A stretch of 64,000 nt of DNA from Kribbella pratensis (lineage in GTDB: Bacteria > Actinomycetota > Actinomycetes > Propionibacteriales > Kribbellaceae), in NCBI RefSeq assembly GCF_004365355.1, contig NZ_SODP01000003.1:1240001-1304000 (forward strand), read 5' to 3'. Shown piece by piece: positions 1-8,599 of this stretch. Each line of letters begins with the position of its first letter. The first letter of the stretch is position 1. Below the pieces are notes generated by a model that did not search any database, had not been told where the DNA came from, and saw only the letters and a list, made by a program, of their open reading frames with translations. The position numbers and the translations under genes were made by a program.

Positions 1-2
1 AC

Positions 3-728
3 GTTGCGCCGTACGTGATCGACACGGTCCCGGTGACGAACGGCGACTACTTGGGCTTCGTGCTCGCCGGCGGGTATCAGGACCCGCGGTGGTGGTCCGA
101 CGCTGGATGGCAGCACGTGCAGAAGGCTTCGCTGGTCGCGCCGCGGTTCTGGTCGCACGACAACGGGGAGTGGTCGCGTCTCAGGTTCGGGCACCGGGAG
201 CAGCTGCCGTTGGACGAGCCGGTCATGCACGTCTGCTTCTACGAGGCCGAGGCGTACGCGAAGTGGGCCGGGAAGCGGCTGCCGACCGAGGAGGAGTGGG
301 AGTTCGCGGCGCGGTTCGACCCGGCCAGCGGCCGGACCCGGCGGTTCCCGTGGGGCGACGAGTCGCCGGGCCCGCAGCATGCGAACCTCGGCCAGCGCCA
401 CCTCAGGCCGGCACCGGTCGGTGCCTACCCGGCGGGCGCGTCGCCGTTGGGTGTCGAGCAGTTGATCGGCGACACCTGGGAGTGGACGTCGAGCGACTTC
501 CACCCCTACCCCGGCTTCCGCGCGTGGCCGTACGACGAGTACTCGCTGGTGTTCTTCGGACCGGACTACAAGGTGCTCCGCGGCGGCTCGTTCGGAACCG
601 ACGAGGTCGTTGCCCGTGGCACCTTCCGGAACTGGGACTACCCGATCCGCCGGCAGATCTTCGCGGGCTTCCGCTGCGCCCGCGACCCGCGACCCGAGGA
701 ATTGCACACCGAGGAGCTGCACGACTGA
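3..728 (+). CDS. egtB: Ergothioneine sulfoxide synthase EgtB, C-terminal part
   Basis: The frame is open from the window edge, so the N-terminus (DinB-like domain) lies outside. What remains is the formylglycine-generating-enzyme/sulfatase-modifying fold. It carries the family signatures GDTWEWTSSDFHPYPGF and VLRGGSFGTDE, and an RNWD...FAGFRCAR end. In the family this iron enzyme joins trimethylhistidine to a cysteine donor with O2, giving the sulfoxide intermediate of ergothioneine. The next gene is egtC, whose ATG overlaps the stop by one base, and egtD follows, which fixes the pathway assignment. The start cannot be judged here. Confidence 0.93.
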   Translation, partial: VAPYVIDTVPVTNGDYLGFVLAGGYQDPRWWSDAGWQHVQKASLVAPRFWSHDNGEWSRLRFGHREQLPLDEPVMHVCFYEAEAYAKWAGKRLPTEEEWEFAARFDPASGRTRRFPWGDESPGPQHANLGQRHLRPAPVGAYPAGASPLGVEQLIGDTWEWTSSDFHPYPGFRAWPYDEYSLVFFGPDYKVLRGGSFGTDEVVARGTFRNWDYPIRRQIFAGFRCARDPRPEELHTEELHD

Positions 729-1489
729 TGTGCCGCCATCTGGCCTACCTCGGCCCACCGGTCACGCTGGCGTCACTCGTCCTCGACCCCGACCATTCGA
801 TCTACGAACAGAGCTGGGCCCCGGCCGACATGCGCGGCGGGGGCTCGGTCAACGCCGACGGCTTCGGCCTGGGCTGGTACCCCGAAGGTGACGTCACCGT
901 GTCCGGCGGCCCGGTCCGGTACCGGCGGAGCGTGCCGATCTGGACCGACGAGAACCTCCCCGGTCTGGCCGGCTCGATCCGCTCCGGCGCCGTGATCGCC
1001 GCCATCCGGAACGGGACCGTCAACATGCCGTACGGGCAGGCAGCGGTCGCGCCGTTCATGCGCGGCAACTGGCTGTTCAGCCACAACGGACGGATCCCGG
1101 GCTGGCCGGACTCGACCCTGAAGCTGGCCGAGCGCCTCCCCGTCGTCGACCTGCTCCGGCTCGACGCATCGGTCGACTCCGCGTTGCTGTGGGCCCTGAT
1201 CCACAACCGTCTCACCGAAGGTGTTCCGCCGGCGGACGCGGTGGCAACCGTCGTACAAGAAGTCGAAGCGGCTGCGCCCGGTGCCCGGCTGAATGTCCTG
1301 CTGACCGACGGCGAGCAACTCGTCGCCACGACGTGGACCCACTCCCTGCACGTCCACCGGACGGCCGATTCAGTGACCGTCAGCTCCGAGCAGTTCGGTC
1401 CCCACCAGTGGACCGAAGTACCCGATCGTTCATTGCTGGTGGCTACCGCCACGACCTTGCACATCACCCCGATGGAAGGACAAGAGTGA
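728..1489 (+). CDS. egtC: Gamma-glutamyl-hercynylcysteine sulfoxide hydrolase EgtC
   Basis: 253 aa, class II glutamine-amidotransferase (Ntn hydrolase) fold. Cys2 of the MCRHLAYLGP start is the expected nucleophile after Met removal, so this ATG must be the true start even though the frame is open further upstream. SVNADGFGLGWY (about 40-51) and SHNGRI (118-123) are family motifs. It removes the gamma-glutamyl group from the EgtB product in the gamma-glutamylcysteine route. Its start overlaps the egtB stop by one base and its stop overlaps the egtD GTG, so translation is probably coupled. Confidence 0.94.
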   Translation: MCRHLAYLGPPVTLASLVLDPDHSIYEQSWAPADMRGGGSVNADGFGLGWYPEGDVTVSGGPVRYRRSVPIWTDENLPGLAGSIRSGAVIAAIRNGTVNMPYGQAAVAPFMRGNWLFSHNGRIPGWPDSTLKLAERLPVVDLLRLDASVDSALLWALIHNRLTEGVPPADAVATVVQEVEAAAPGARLNVLLTDGEQLVATTWTHSLHVHRTADSVTVSSEQFGPHQWTEVPDRSLLVATATTLHITPMEGQE

Positions 1490-2451
1490 CCCTCATCGAC
1501 GTACATCTGACCCCGGACTACGTGGCACGTGCGCTGCGGGAGGACGTTCGGGCGGGGTTGTCGGCGACGCCGAAGTGGTTGCCGCCGAAGTGGTTCTACG
1601 ACGCGCGGGGGAGTGAGCTGTTCGAGGAGATCACCCGCCTGCCGGAGTACTACCCGACGCGGGCCGAGCGGGAGATCCTGCGCGCCCGGGCCGGCGAGAT
1701 CGCGGCGATCACCAAGGCGCACACGCTGGTCGAGCTCGGATCCGGATCGTCGGAGAAGACCCGGCTGCTGCTGGACGGGCTGCGCGATCGCGGCACGCTG
1801 ACCAGCTTCGTGCCGCTCGATGTGTCCGAGTCCGCGCTCCGGGAGGCCTCCGACGCCATCAACGTCGACTACCCGACGATCGACGTACGCGGTGTGGTCG
1901 GCGACTTCACCGCGCACCTGGACAAGCTGCCTGGCGAGCCGCCGCGGATCGTCGCCTTCCTCGGCGGGACGATCGGCAACCTGATCCCGGCGGAGCGCGA
2001 GGCGTTCTACACCTCGATCCGCGACGTCCTCGAGGCCGGCGAATGGCTGCTCCTGGGCACCGATCTCGTCAAGGATCCGGCCACCCTGGTCGCGGCGTAC
2101 GACGACGCGGCCGGTGTCACCGCGGAGTTCAACAAGAACGTGCTGCGGGTCATCAACCGGCAGCTCGGCGCGGACTTCGACGTCGACGCGTTCGAGCACG
2201 TGGCGATCTGGGACGCCGACAACGAGTGGATCGAGATGCACCTGCGAGCCACCCGCGCGATGCAGGTGCTGATCCCGGAGATCCACCTCGAGGTCACGTT
2301 CGACGAGGGCGAGGAGCTCAGCACCGAGATCTCCGCCAAGTTCCACCGCTCCGGCGTCGAGGCCGAACTCGACAAAGCGGGCTTCACCCCGGCCGCATGG
2401 TGGACCGACAGCGAAGCCCGCTTCGCCTTGTCACTCTGGCAAGCCGTCTAG
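1486..2451 (+). CDS. egtD: L-histidine N-alpha-methyltransferase EgtD
   Basis: 321 aa from a GTG that overlaps the egtC stop (GTGA). A longer open frame upstream is rejected because it covers egtC. YYPTRAE (55-61), the SAM-binding VELGSGSSEKT loop (about 82-92) and FLGGTIGNL are typical of EgtD, which trimethylates histidine to hercynine, the first step of ergothioneine synthesis. The length matches mycobacterial EgtD. No egtE-like PLP lyase follows; the strand switches after a hairpin. Confidence 0.94.
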   Translation: MTLIDVHLTPDYVARALREDVRAGLSATPKWLPPKWFYDARGSELFEEITRLPEYYPTRAEREILRARAGEIAAITKAHTLVELGSGSSEKTRLLLDGLRDRGTLTSFVPLDVSESALREASDAINVDYPTIDVRGVVGDFTAHLDKLPGEPPRIVAFLGGTIGNLIPAEREAFYTSIRDVLEAGEWLLLGTDLVKDPATLVAAYDDAAGVTAEFNKNVLRVINRQLGADFDVDAFEHVAIWDADNEWIEMHLRATRAMQVLIPEIHLEVTFDEGEELSTEISAKFHRSGVEAELDKAGFTPAAWWTDSEARFALSLWQAV

Positions 2452-2540
2452 CTCCACCCCAGTCCACCCCAGCGACCCCCCCGACGCCTCCGTCCCGCGC
2501 ATCCAGGCCCCATTTCCCTGGCCGACCAGCCAATTTGGCT

Positions 2541-2611
2541 GGCCGACCCAGCAAATGAGGGGTTCTACACCCCTACTACGGGTGTAGAACCCCTCATTTC
2601 GTGGGTCAACC
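2541..2611. terminator. Strong bidirectional hairpin between convergent genes
   Basis: Core arms 2553-2572 and 2580-2599 are a perfect 20-base inverted repeat with a 7-base loop. Pairing extends outward to 2541 and 2611 with four mismatches. It lies between the convergent egtD and the ABC binding-protein gene, where a two-way terminator is expected. A smaller near-palindrome (CCAGCCAA, T, TTGGCTGG) sits just before it at 2526-2542. Confidence 0.75.
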
Positions 2612-2668
2612 AGGCAAATGCTGTCGGCATCGCTCAGCTGGGAGGAGCGAGCCGGGTGCGGGGTGGTG

Positions 2669-3970
2669 TCAGCCGCCCTGCTTGATCAATCCGTTGATCT
2701 TCTCGATGTACGCCGGGAGGTCGCTGACCGGCTTCTTGCCGCTGAGGATCGGCTGGTAGTTGGCGGTGGTGAGGTCGCCGACCTGCTGGGCCCACTGGGT
2801 GGTGAAGCGGACGCCGACCGTCTTCTCGGCGCCCAGGTCCGCCTTCACGGTGTCGGCGACGGTGCTCTGCTGGGCCTTGGTGAGCGCGTCGAAGTAGCTC
2901 GCCTGGGCCGGCTTGTACGCGGGCGGCGCCACCGGGGAGGCGGGCAGTACGGCGTCCCACACCTTGGTGTTGATGTATGAGAGCACCTTGAACGTCGAGT
3001 CCTGGTCCTTCGTGTACTGCGGTGTGCAGATGCCGACCGAGTCGTACAGCGTGGTCGGCGTCTGCACCTGCGGGAACGGCGCGAACCCGTACTTGACCTT
3101 CGGCTTGTCGGTCTGGAACCCGGCCGCCAGCCACTGCCCGCCGAACGTCATCGGCACCTTGCCGGCCGCGAACAGCGACTGCACGTTCGAGGCGTCGTAC
3201 CCGGGCGGCGCGACCGATCCGTTCTTGATCGCGGCGACCAGCTTCTGGACGCCTTCCGTGTACTTGTCGTCGGCCTCGGCCTTCGTCGGGTGGTTCACGT
3301 TGTCGGTGAACGGCGCACCGCCGGCGGACACGGCGTACATGCTCATCGTGAACGGCCCATCCGGCGACGTGAGCTGATCGGCGACCAGTCCGTACTTCGC
3401 CCCGTTCTTGTTGGCGAGCTTCGCGGCGTCGGCGTACATCTCGTCCCACGTCCAGCCGGCCTTCGGCAACGGGAGGCCGGCCGCGGTGAAGGCGTCGGCG
3501 TTGTACCAGACGCCGTACGTGTTCATCAGTGACGGCAGCCCGCCCATCTGGCCGTCGGCGGTCTTCCAGTTGTCCATCGCGGACGACACGAAGTTGTCCG
3601 ACTTGAAGTCGCCGTCGCCGTCCTTGATCTTGTCGGCCCAGTCGACCAGCAGGCCTTGCGAGGTGTACTGCTGCTCGGTGTCGTTACCGCACCAGAACAG
3701 GTCCGGCAGCTTCTTCGCCTGGGTCAGCGAGGCGAGCTTGTCGCCGTACTGGCCGCTCGGTGTGTCGAGCAGCTGGACGGTGATGTTGTCGTCCTTGAAA
3801 TCGGCCAGCGCCTTCTTGATCGCGGCGTTGGTCTCGGCCGACTCCCACGTCATCACGGTCACGGTGACCGGTCCGCTGCTGGAGCCGCCGCCGGAGTCCG
3901 AGCCGCTGCAGGCGGTTGCCGCCAGCAACCCGGCACAGGCCAGGGCGGTCACACCCAATGTCCTCTTCAC
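2669..3970 (-). CDS. Sugar ABC transporter substrate-binding lipoprotein
   Basis: 433 aa extracellular solute-binding protein of the family 1 (MalE/UgpB-like) type. A signal peptide ends in a lipobox with Cys21 (LLAATAC), followed by a Gly/Ser linker. The body has family 1 features such as VMTWESAETNAAIKKAL near the N-terminus and a QYGDKLASL segment. It would deliver a sugar or oligosaccharide to the two permeases encoded just upstream in the same direction (12-base gap). No ATPase gene is present in the module; a shared MsiK-type ATPase elsewhere is the usual solution in actinobacteria (inference). The substrate cannot be told from sequence alone. Confidence 0.9.
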   Translation of the reverse strand: MKRTLGVTALACAGLLAATACSGSDSGGGSSSGPVTVTVMTWESAETNAAIKKALADFKDDNITVQLLDTPSGQYGDKLASLTQAKKLPDLFWCGNDTEQQYTSQGLLVDWADKIKDGDGDFKSDNFVSSAMDNWKTADGQMGGLPSLMNTYGVWYNADAFTAAGLPLPKAGWTWDEMYADAAKLANKNGAKYGLVADQLTSPDGPFTMSMYAVSAGGAPFTDNVNHPTKAEADDKYTEGVQKLVAAIKNGSVAPPGYDASNVQSLFAAGKVPMTFGGQWLAAGFQTDKPKVKYGFAPFPQVQTPTTLYDSVGICTPQYTKDQDSTFKVLSYINTKVWDAVLPASPVAPPAYKPAQASYFDALTKAQQSTVADTVKADLGAEKTVGVRFTTQWAQQVGDLTTANYQPILSGKKPVSDLPAYIEKINGLIKQGG

Positions 3971-3982
3971 AGGAAATCCCCT

Positions 3983-4906
3983 CTATTTCTGGTTCGTGCT
4001 GCCGAGAGCGCCGAGGCCCTGGATGAAGTAGCGCTGCGCGGCGAAGAAGATGATCAGCGGCGGCAGCATGTACAGCAGGTTGGTGGCCATGTAGTAGCTC
4101 CAGTCCGGCGTCTTCCCCGCGAACGGGGAGACGAACGCCGCCATACCGACCGACAGCGGCCACTTGCCGGACGAGTACAGGTAGACCAGCGGATTCAGGT
4201 AGTCGTTCCAGGACGCCTGGAACGCGAGGATCGCCATCGTCAGCCAGGCCGGCCGGGTCAGCGGCAGCATCACGCTGACGAAGATCCGTAGGTGTCCGGC
4301 GCCGTCGATCTTGGCCGCTTCATCGATGGAATAGGGGATCGCGAGAAAGTACTGGCGGGCCAGGAAGATGAACAGCGGGTTCCCGCCCAGGAACGCCGGC
4401 ACGATCAGCGGCAGCCAGGTGTCGTACCAGCCGATGCTCTTGTAGAGCTGGAACAACGGGATCAGCCCGACCACACCCGGCAGCAACATGCTGCCGACGA
4501 ACAGGTAGAACCACAGCTTGCGGCCCGGGAACCGCAACCGCGCCAGCGCGTAGCCGGCCATCATCGCGGTCAGCACGCCACCGAACACACTGAGCGCGGT
4601 GATGATCATCGAGTTGAGGAACAACCGCGGGAAGTGGATCGCCTTCGGCCCGTTGACGAAGTTGCTCCAGGTCCACTCGTGCGGCAGCAACTTCGGCGGG
4701 ATGTCGAAGACCGCGGTGCGGCTCTTCAGGCCGATCGTGATCATCCACAGCAGCGGCACGATCATCACCGCGCAGATGAAGATCGCGACGACGTACCACG
4801 ACGTCGTACCGATCAGGCGGGGTTTCTTGCGAGCGGGCGCCCTCGTCGCCGGCTCGGTGCCGGCCGTCAGCGCGGTCGCCTCGGCGGCCTCAGTCGGAAG
4901 TGTCAC
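3983..4906 (-). CDS. Sugar ABC transporter permease, MalG/UgpE type
   Basis: 307 aa with six predicted membrane segments after a charged cytoplasmic N-terminus of about 35 residues. The ATPase-coupling EAA loop is visible as EAAKIDGAG (196-204), as in carbohydrate uptake permeases of the CUT1 family. The start overlaps the end of the preceding permease gene by 17 bases, so the two are co-translated, and the binding-protein gene follows 12 bases downstream. Repression by the divergent LacI protein is likely from the operators upstream of the operon. Confidence 0.9.
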   Translation of the reverse strand: MTLPTEAAEATALTAGTEPATRAPARKKPRLIGTTSWYVVAIFICAVMIVPLLWMITIGLKSRTAVFDIPPKLLPHEWTWSNFVNGPKAIHFPRLFLNSMIITALSVFGGVLTAMMAGYALARLRFPGRKLWFYLFVGSMLLPGVVGLIPLFQLYKSIGWYDTWLPLIVPAFLGGNPLFIFLARQYFLAIPYSIDEAAKIDGAGHLRIFVSVMLPLTRPAWLTMAILAFQASWNDYLNPLVYLYSSGKWPLSVGMAAFVSPFAGKTPDWSYYMATNLLYMLPPLIIFFAAQRYFIQGLGALGSTNQK

Positions 4907-5846
4907 TGTACGTCCAGAGCGATGAGAACTTCGCGGTCAGGGCGATCACGGCGATGATGATCACGAACAGCACCCACACCTGCGCCGAGGCGTACCCGAG
5001 CTGCGGGATCCGGCCCAGGGTCGGGAAGCCGTTGTTGTAGATCGACAGCATCAGCACATTGGTGCTGAATCCCGGCCCGCCGTTGGTCAGGATCTTCGGC
5101 TGGTTGAACGTCTGCAGCGCGGCCGTCGTCTGCAGGATCACCTGCAGCAGCATGATCGGGCTGATCATCGGCAGCGTGATCCGGAAGAACACCGACCACG
5201 GGCCGGCGCCGTCGACGCGCGCGGCCTCGTACAGCTCGGTCGGCACCGATTGCAGCGCGGCCAGGAAGATGATCATCGTCGCGCCGACGCCCCACAGCAT
5301 CACCAGCACGACCGAAGGCATCGACGTGTTCGCGCTCTGCAACCACAGGCTCGTCGGCAGCCCGAGCCGGTCGAGGACCGTGTTCAGCAGTCCGACCTGC
5401 GGGTCGAGGATGAACTTCCACAACGTGATCGTCGCGATCGCCGGCAGGACGACCGGTAGGTAGGCGAGCGTCCGGACCACGCGGACCCCGGCGAACCGCT
5501 GGTTGCAGAACATCGCCAGCGCCAGCCCGAGGATCAGCGACAACGGGACATACAGGACCACCAGGTACCCGGTTGCCCGTAGCGCCGGCCAGAACGCCGG
5601 GTCGGTCGTGAACAGCCGCCGAAAGTTGCCCAGGCCAACGAAGACCGGGTCGGTCAGCCCGTTGTACTTCGTCAGCGCCAGGTAGAACGACCGGACCAGC
5701 GGATATCCCACGAAGACGAAGAACCCGATCATCGCCGGTGCGATGAACAGGTACGCCGCCTTCACGTCGGACCCGGCGTTCCGGCTCATGCCACCGCGGG
5801 CGGACCGCCGACCGACCGAAGTCTTGGCGGCAGAAACTCTACTCAT
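4890..5846 (-). CDS. Sugar ABC transporter permease, MalF/UgpA type
   Basis: 318 aa, first gene of the importer operon. About six membrane helices begin near residue 30, and the EAA loop is EAARVDGAG (207-215). The first ATG gives a basic N-terminus; an internal Met at residue 20 is an alternative start. The operon runs permease, permease, binding protein on the minus strand, away from a LacI-type gene. LacI-like palindromes lie in the 109-base gap. Confidence 0.9.
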   Translation of the reverse strand: MSRVSAAKTSVGRRSARGGMSRNAGSDVKAAYLFIAPAMIGFFVFVGYPLVRSFYLALTKYNGLTDPVFVGLGNFRRLFTTDPAFWPALRATGYLVVLYVPLSLILGLALAMFCNQRFAGVRVVRTLAYLPVVLPAIATITLWKFILDPQVGLLNTVLDRLGLPTSLWLQSANTSMPSVVLVMLWGVGATMIIFLAALQSVPTELYEAARVDGAGPWSVFFRITLPMISPIMLLQVILQTTAALQTFNQPKILTNGGPGFSTNVLMLSIYNNGFPTLGRIPQLGYASAQVWVLFVIIIAVIALTAKFSSLWTYSDTSD

Positions 5847-5893
5847 GCTCCCCTCGCACTGCTCGGGAGGAATTCACCCAGCCTCCTGGACGG

Positions 5894-5912
5894 TAACGTT
5901 TCCAACGTTTTA
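5894..5912. promoter_or_regulatory. Probable LacI-family operator in the divergent promoter region
   Basis: Two AACGTT cores (TAACGTTTCC and CAACGTTTTA) lie 10 bases apart between the divergent importer operon and the LacI-type regulator. Central CG with flanking AA/TT is the usual core of LacI/GalR operators. The site sits where binding would affect both promoters. Confidence 0.6.
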
Positions 5913-5955
5913 CTGTTGGGTGACGATGCCGTGTCGCGAAAAGGAAGTCAACCCC

Positions 5956-7017
5956 GTGTCCGAAACGTTTCCAACCAAGCCGGAGGTACCCCGGCCGACG
6001 ATGATCGACGTCGCCCGGCGGGCCGGTGTCGGGCTCGGCACGGTGTCCCGGGTGGTGAACGGCGGGCACGGCGTCCGGGACGAGACCGCGCAGCGGGTCC
6101 GGGCCGCGATCGACGAGCTCGGGTTCCAGCGCAACGAGGTCGCACGGGCGCTCCGGCCGGGAAAGAAGTCGACGTCGCTGGCACTGGTTCTGGGTGACCT
6201 GACAAACCCGTTCTACGCGACGATCGCGAAGGCGTCGCTCGAGATCGCGGGGCAGTCCGGGTTCGCGGTCGTGCTGGGAAGTGTCGACGAGGACCCGGAG
6301 GGCGAGAAGCGCGCCATCCAGGAGCTGGTCAGCCGGCAGGTCGCCGGCCTGATGATCGTGCCTGACCAGGGCGATCACGCCTTCCTGGAAGGCGCCGGTG
6401 TGCCGGTGGTGTTCGTCGACCGCCCGGCGACCGGTATCGACGCGGACATCGTGATGGTCGACAACGAGGGCGGCGGGCGGCTCGCGACCGAGCACTTGCT
6501 GGCGCAGGGGCATGAGCGGATCGCGATCATCCTCGCCCCGTCGTACTACACGATCGGACGCCGTCTGCGCGGGTTCCGGCGGGCGCACCGGGCCGCGGGG
6601 ATCGACGTCGACGAGTCGCTGGTCATCCAGTTGCCCGAGGGCAACGCGGAGGCCGCGGAGAAGGCGACCCACGAGGTGATGCTGCGGCCGGATCCGCCGA
6701 CCGCGATCTTCGCGTCGACGAACTTCCTCACCGAAGGTGTACTGCGTGCGCTCGGCGAGCTCGGCAGCGAACTCGAGAGTGAGCCGGCGGTTGTCGGGTT
6801 CGACGACTTCCGGCTGGCCGACATGCTGCCGACCCCGGTCACGGTCGTTGCCTCCGACATCGCCGAGCTCGGTCGCAGCGCGGCGCGGCTGTTGCTCGAC
6901 CGCGCGTCCGGCGCCGACACCCGTCCGCCGCAGCGGATCGTGCTGCCGTGCGGGCTGATCAAGCGCGGGTCCGGCGAACGCCCACCGGATTCTGCTGCCA
7001 AGAGAAAGCCTCGATGA
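5956..7017 (+). CDS. LacI-family transcriptional regulator of the sugar importer
   Basis: 353 aa from GTG 5956. ATG 6001, just before MIDVARRAGVGLGTVSRVVNG, is a possible later start. The N-terminal helix-turn-helix (about 16-40) and hinge are followed by a periplasmic-binding-protein-like effector domain (for example LALVLGDLTNPFYATI). It is divergent from the ABC importer, so it most likely represses that operon until sugar binds. A perfect GAAACGTTTC palindrome lies at its own 5' end, suggesting autorepression. Confidence 0.92.
   Translation: MSETFPTKPEVPRPTMIDVARRAGVGLGTVSRVVNGGHGVRDETAQRVRAAIDELGFQRNEVARALRPGKKSTSLALVLGDLTNPFYATIAKASLEIAGQSGFAVVLGSVDEDPEGEKRAIQELVSRQVAGLMIVPDQGDHAFLEGAGVPVVFVDRPATGIDADIVMVDNEGGGRLATEHLLAQGHERIAIILAPSYYTIGRRLRGFRRAHRAAGIDVDESLVIQLPEGNAEAAEKATHEVMLRPDPPTAIFASTNFLTEGVLRALGELGSELESEPAVVGFDDFRLADMLPTPVTVVASDIAELGRSAARLLLDRASGADTRPPQRIVLPCGLIKRGSGERPPDSAAKRKPR
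5962..5971. promoter_or_regulatory. GAAACGTTTC palindrome at the start of the lacI-type gene
   Basis: A perfect 10-base palindrome with the LacI/GalR-type core. It sits in codons 3-6 if GTG 5956 is used, or in the leader if the start is ATG 6001. It matches the half-site style of the operators about 60 bases upstream. Confidence 0.55.
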
Positions 7018-7046
7018 ACCGCGGACGCGCTCGCTAGGGTCGGCCT

Positions 7047-7769
7047 GTGTACTACGAGTCTTTCGGTGCGGGCCGTCCGATCTTCTTCCTGCCCAGCTGG
7101 GGCGGCGATGCCGGTGAAGGTCGCGACGTCCACGAGCCGGTCTTCGCGGACCGAGCGGGATGGCGGCGGATCTACGTCGATCCGCCCGGCACCGGGAAGT
7201 CGCCCTCCGTTCCGTCGATCACCGACCAGGACGGGATGCTCGACGCGATCGCCGCGCTGGTCGAGGACCTGTCCGGCGGCGAGCCGTTCGCGTTGGCGGG
7301 CACGTCGGCCGGCGGGTTGCACGCCCGCGGCATCGTCCGCCGCGACCCGACCCGCATTCTCGGGTTGTTGCTGAGGGCACCGGGCATCGTCGTCGATCGC
7401 GCCAAACGCACGCTTCCGACCGACGAACATCTCGTCCCGTCACCTGATCGGCAACGTCAGCACCAGTACTACGACGCGGCAGAGACCGCCGCGGACCTGG
7501 CCTTCCTCGGCCACATCCAGCGCGACTTCACGACGTACGCCTTGCGTGAGGATCCCGCGGCCCGCTTCGAGCGTCCGACTCTGATCGTGACGGGTCGCCA
7601 GGACACAACGGCTGGGTACGCCGACTCGTGGGCGATTCTCGAGGACTATCCACGCGCGACCTTCGCCGTACTGGACCAGGAGGATCACCTGCTGCCTGGG
7701 CCTGGTCTGGCTGTGTATCGGGCGTTGGTTTCGGACTGGCTGGACAGGGTCGAGCACCCGGACGCGTGA
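7047..7769 (+). CDS. Alpha/beta hydrolase
   Basis: 240 aa from GTG 7047. The alpha/beta-hydrolase fold is supported by the nucleophile elbow GTSAGG (Ser87), a probable acid Asp186 in VTGRQDTTAGY and the general-base His214 in LDQEDHLLPG. The substrate is not predictable. It follows the LacI-type gene by about 30 bases on the same strand, so read-through is possible. The last codons form the left arm of a terminator hairpin shared with the convergent next gene. Confidence 0.85.
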   Translation: MYYESFGAGRPIFFLPSWGGDAGEGRDVHEPVFADRAGWRRIYVDPPGTGKSPSVPSITDQDGMLDAIAALVEDLSGGEPFALAGTSAGGLHARGIVRRDPTRILGLLLRAPGIVVDRAKRTLPTDEHLVPSPDRQRQHQYYDAAETAADLAFLGHIQRDFTTYALREDPAARFERPTLIVTGRQDTTAGYADSWAILEDYPRATFAVLDQEDHLLPGPGLAVYRALVSDWLDRVEHPDA

Positions 7770-7795
7770 GGGGCGGAACGCGCGTCCGGGTGCTC
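7752..7795. terminator. Bidirectional terminator hairpin
   Basis: Perfect 15-base arms (7752-7766 and 7781-7795) around a 14-base loop, between convergent genes ending at 7769 and 7800. The left arm lies inside the last codons of the hydrolase gene. Confidence 0.8.
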
Positions 7796-7799
7796 GCGA

Positions 7800-8483
7800 T
7801 CAGAAGTTGGGCCAGGCCCAACCGAGGTAGCTGTTGAAGTAAGGCAGTGCGCGCGTGCCGATCGCGCCGCTCACGCTGGTGGCCCAGAAGGTGCCGTCTC
7901 CCTTCGCGACTCCGACGTGGCCGTACGGCGCGGCCAGGTCCCAGAACACCAGGGCGCCCTTCGGCGGGTTCAGGTCGCCGCGATGCGCGACCCCGCGGGC
8001 CACGGCGTCGTTCCAGTCGGCCTTGGCGGAGGCCCAGATCGCGGTCTTGCCGTACGAGTTCTCGGCGGCCATCTCGCAGTACCCCTGGTAGGCGGTCGAG
8101 CCGCTGCGGGCGGCGTACCAGGCGATCGCGTTGTCGGCGCGCGGGTTGCTGGTGCAGAGCGGAGCGATCAGGCCGTTGCTGCCGGTGTTGACGTAGGAGT
8201 CGGTGATGTAGCCCTTGCCGGGGATGTGGTCCCAGACCAGGCTCCGGCCGTACTTGCCGGTGACGGGTTCGCCGTAGATCTGGCAGTCGATCTCGACCGG
8301 TCCGTTGGGCTGGGTGCCTACCGAGCCGAAGCTGGTCGCGTTCCCGGATCGGATGGCGACGCCTTGGCCGCTGTCGGTGACCACGGTGCCGGTGGCGGCA
8401 CTGGCCGTCAGGGTGCCGGTGCCGAGGGCGGCGGCGGTGGCCAGCACGGTGGTGAGGGTGATGCGCAGGAGGGCGGTACGCAT
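7800..8483 (-). CDS. Secreted SH3-like/CHAP or NlpC-like cell-wall protein
   Basis: 227 aa with a Sec signal peptide (cleavage near TASAA, about residue 30). Residues 33-105 look like an SH3b-type wall-binding domain (GVAIRSGNATSFGSVG). Residues 115-227 resemble a CHAP/NlpC-P60 papain-like peptidase, with Cys136 in YQGYCEMA and His189 in PYGHVGVA. The predicted role is cleavage or remodelling of peptidoglycan outside the cell. The catalytic assignment is by motif only. It is divergent from an HTH/Ig-like gene at 8600. Confidence 0.7.
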   Translation of the reverse strand: MRTALLRITLTTVLATAAALGTGTLTASAATGTVVTDSGQGVAIRSGNATSFGSVGTQPNGPVEIDCQIYGEPVTGKYGRSLVWDHIPGKGYITDSYVNTGSNGLIAPLCTSNPRADNAIAWYAARSGSTAYQGYCEMAAENSYGKTAIWASAKADWNDAVARGVAHRGDLNPPKGALVFWDLAAPYGHVGVAKGDGTFWATSVSGAIGTRALPYFNSYLGWAWPNF

Positions 8484-8522
8484 GATGTTGGTCCTTTTCG
8501 CTGGGCGACTGGCGAAGTGGCA

Positions 8523-8541
8523 CTGATTTACAGAGAATCAG
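8523..8541. promoter_or_regulatory. Inverted repeat in a divergent promoter region
   Basis: CTGATT at 8523-8528 pairs with AATCAG at 8536-8541 in the 116-base gap between the secreted CHAP-like gene and the HTH/Ig-like gene. It is a possible operator for the encoded HTH protein. The evidence is position and symmetry only. Confidence 0.35.
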
Positions 8542-8599
8542 AGGGTTACCGTGTTGTCGCAGTGGGCAACGATCGTCTTGCAGGACCGGGGAGTCCGCC

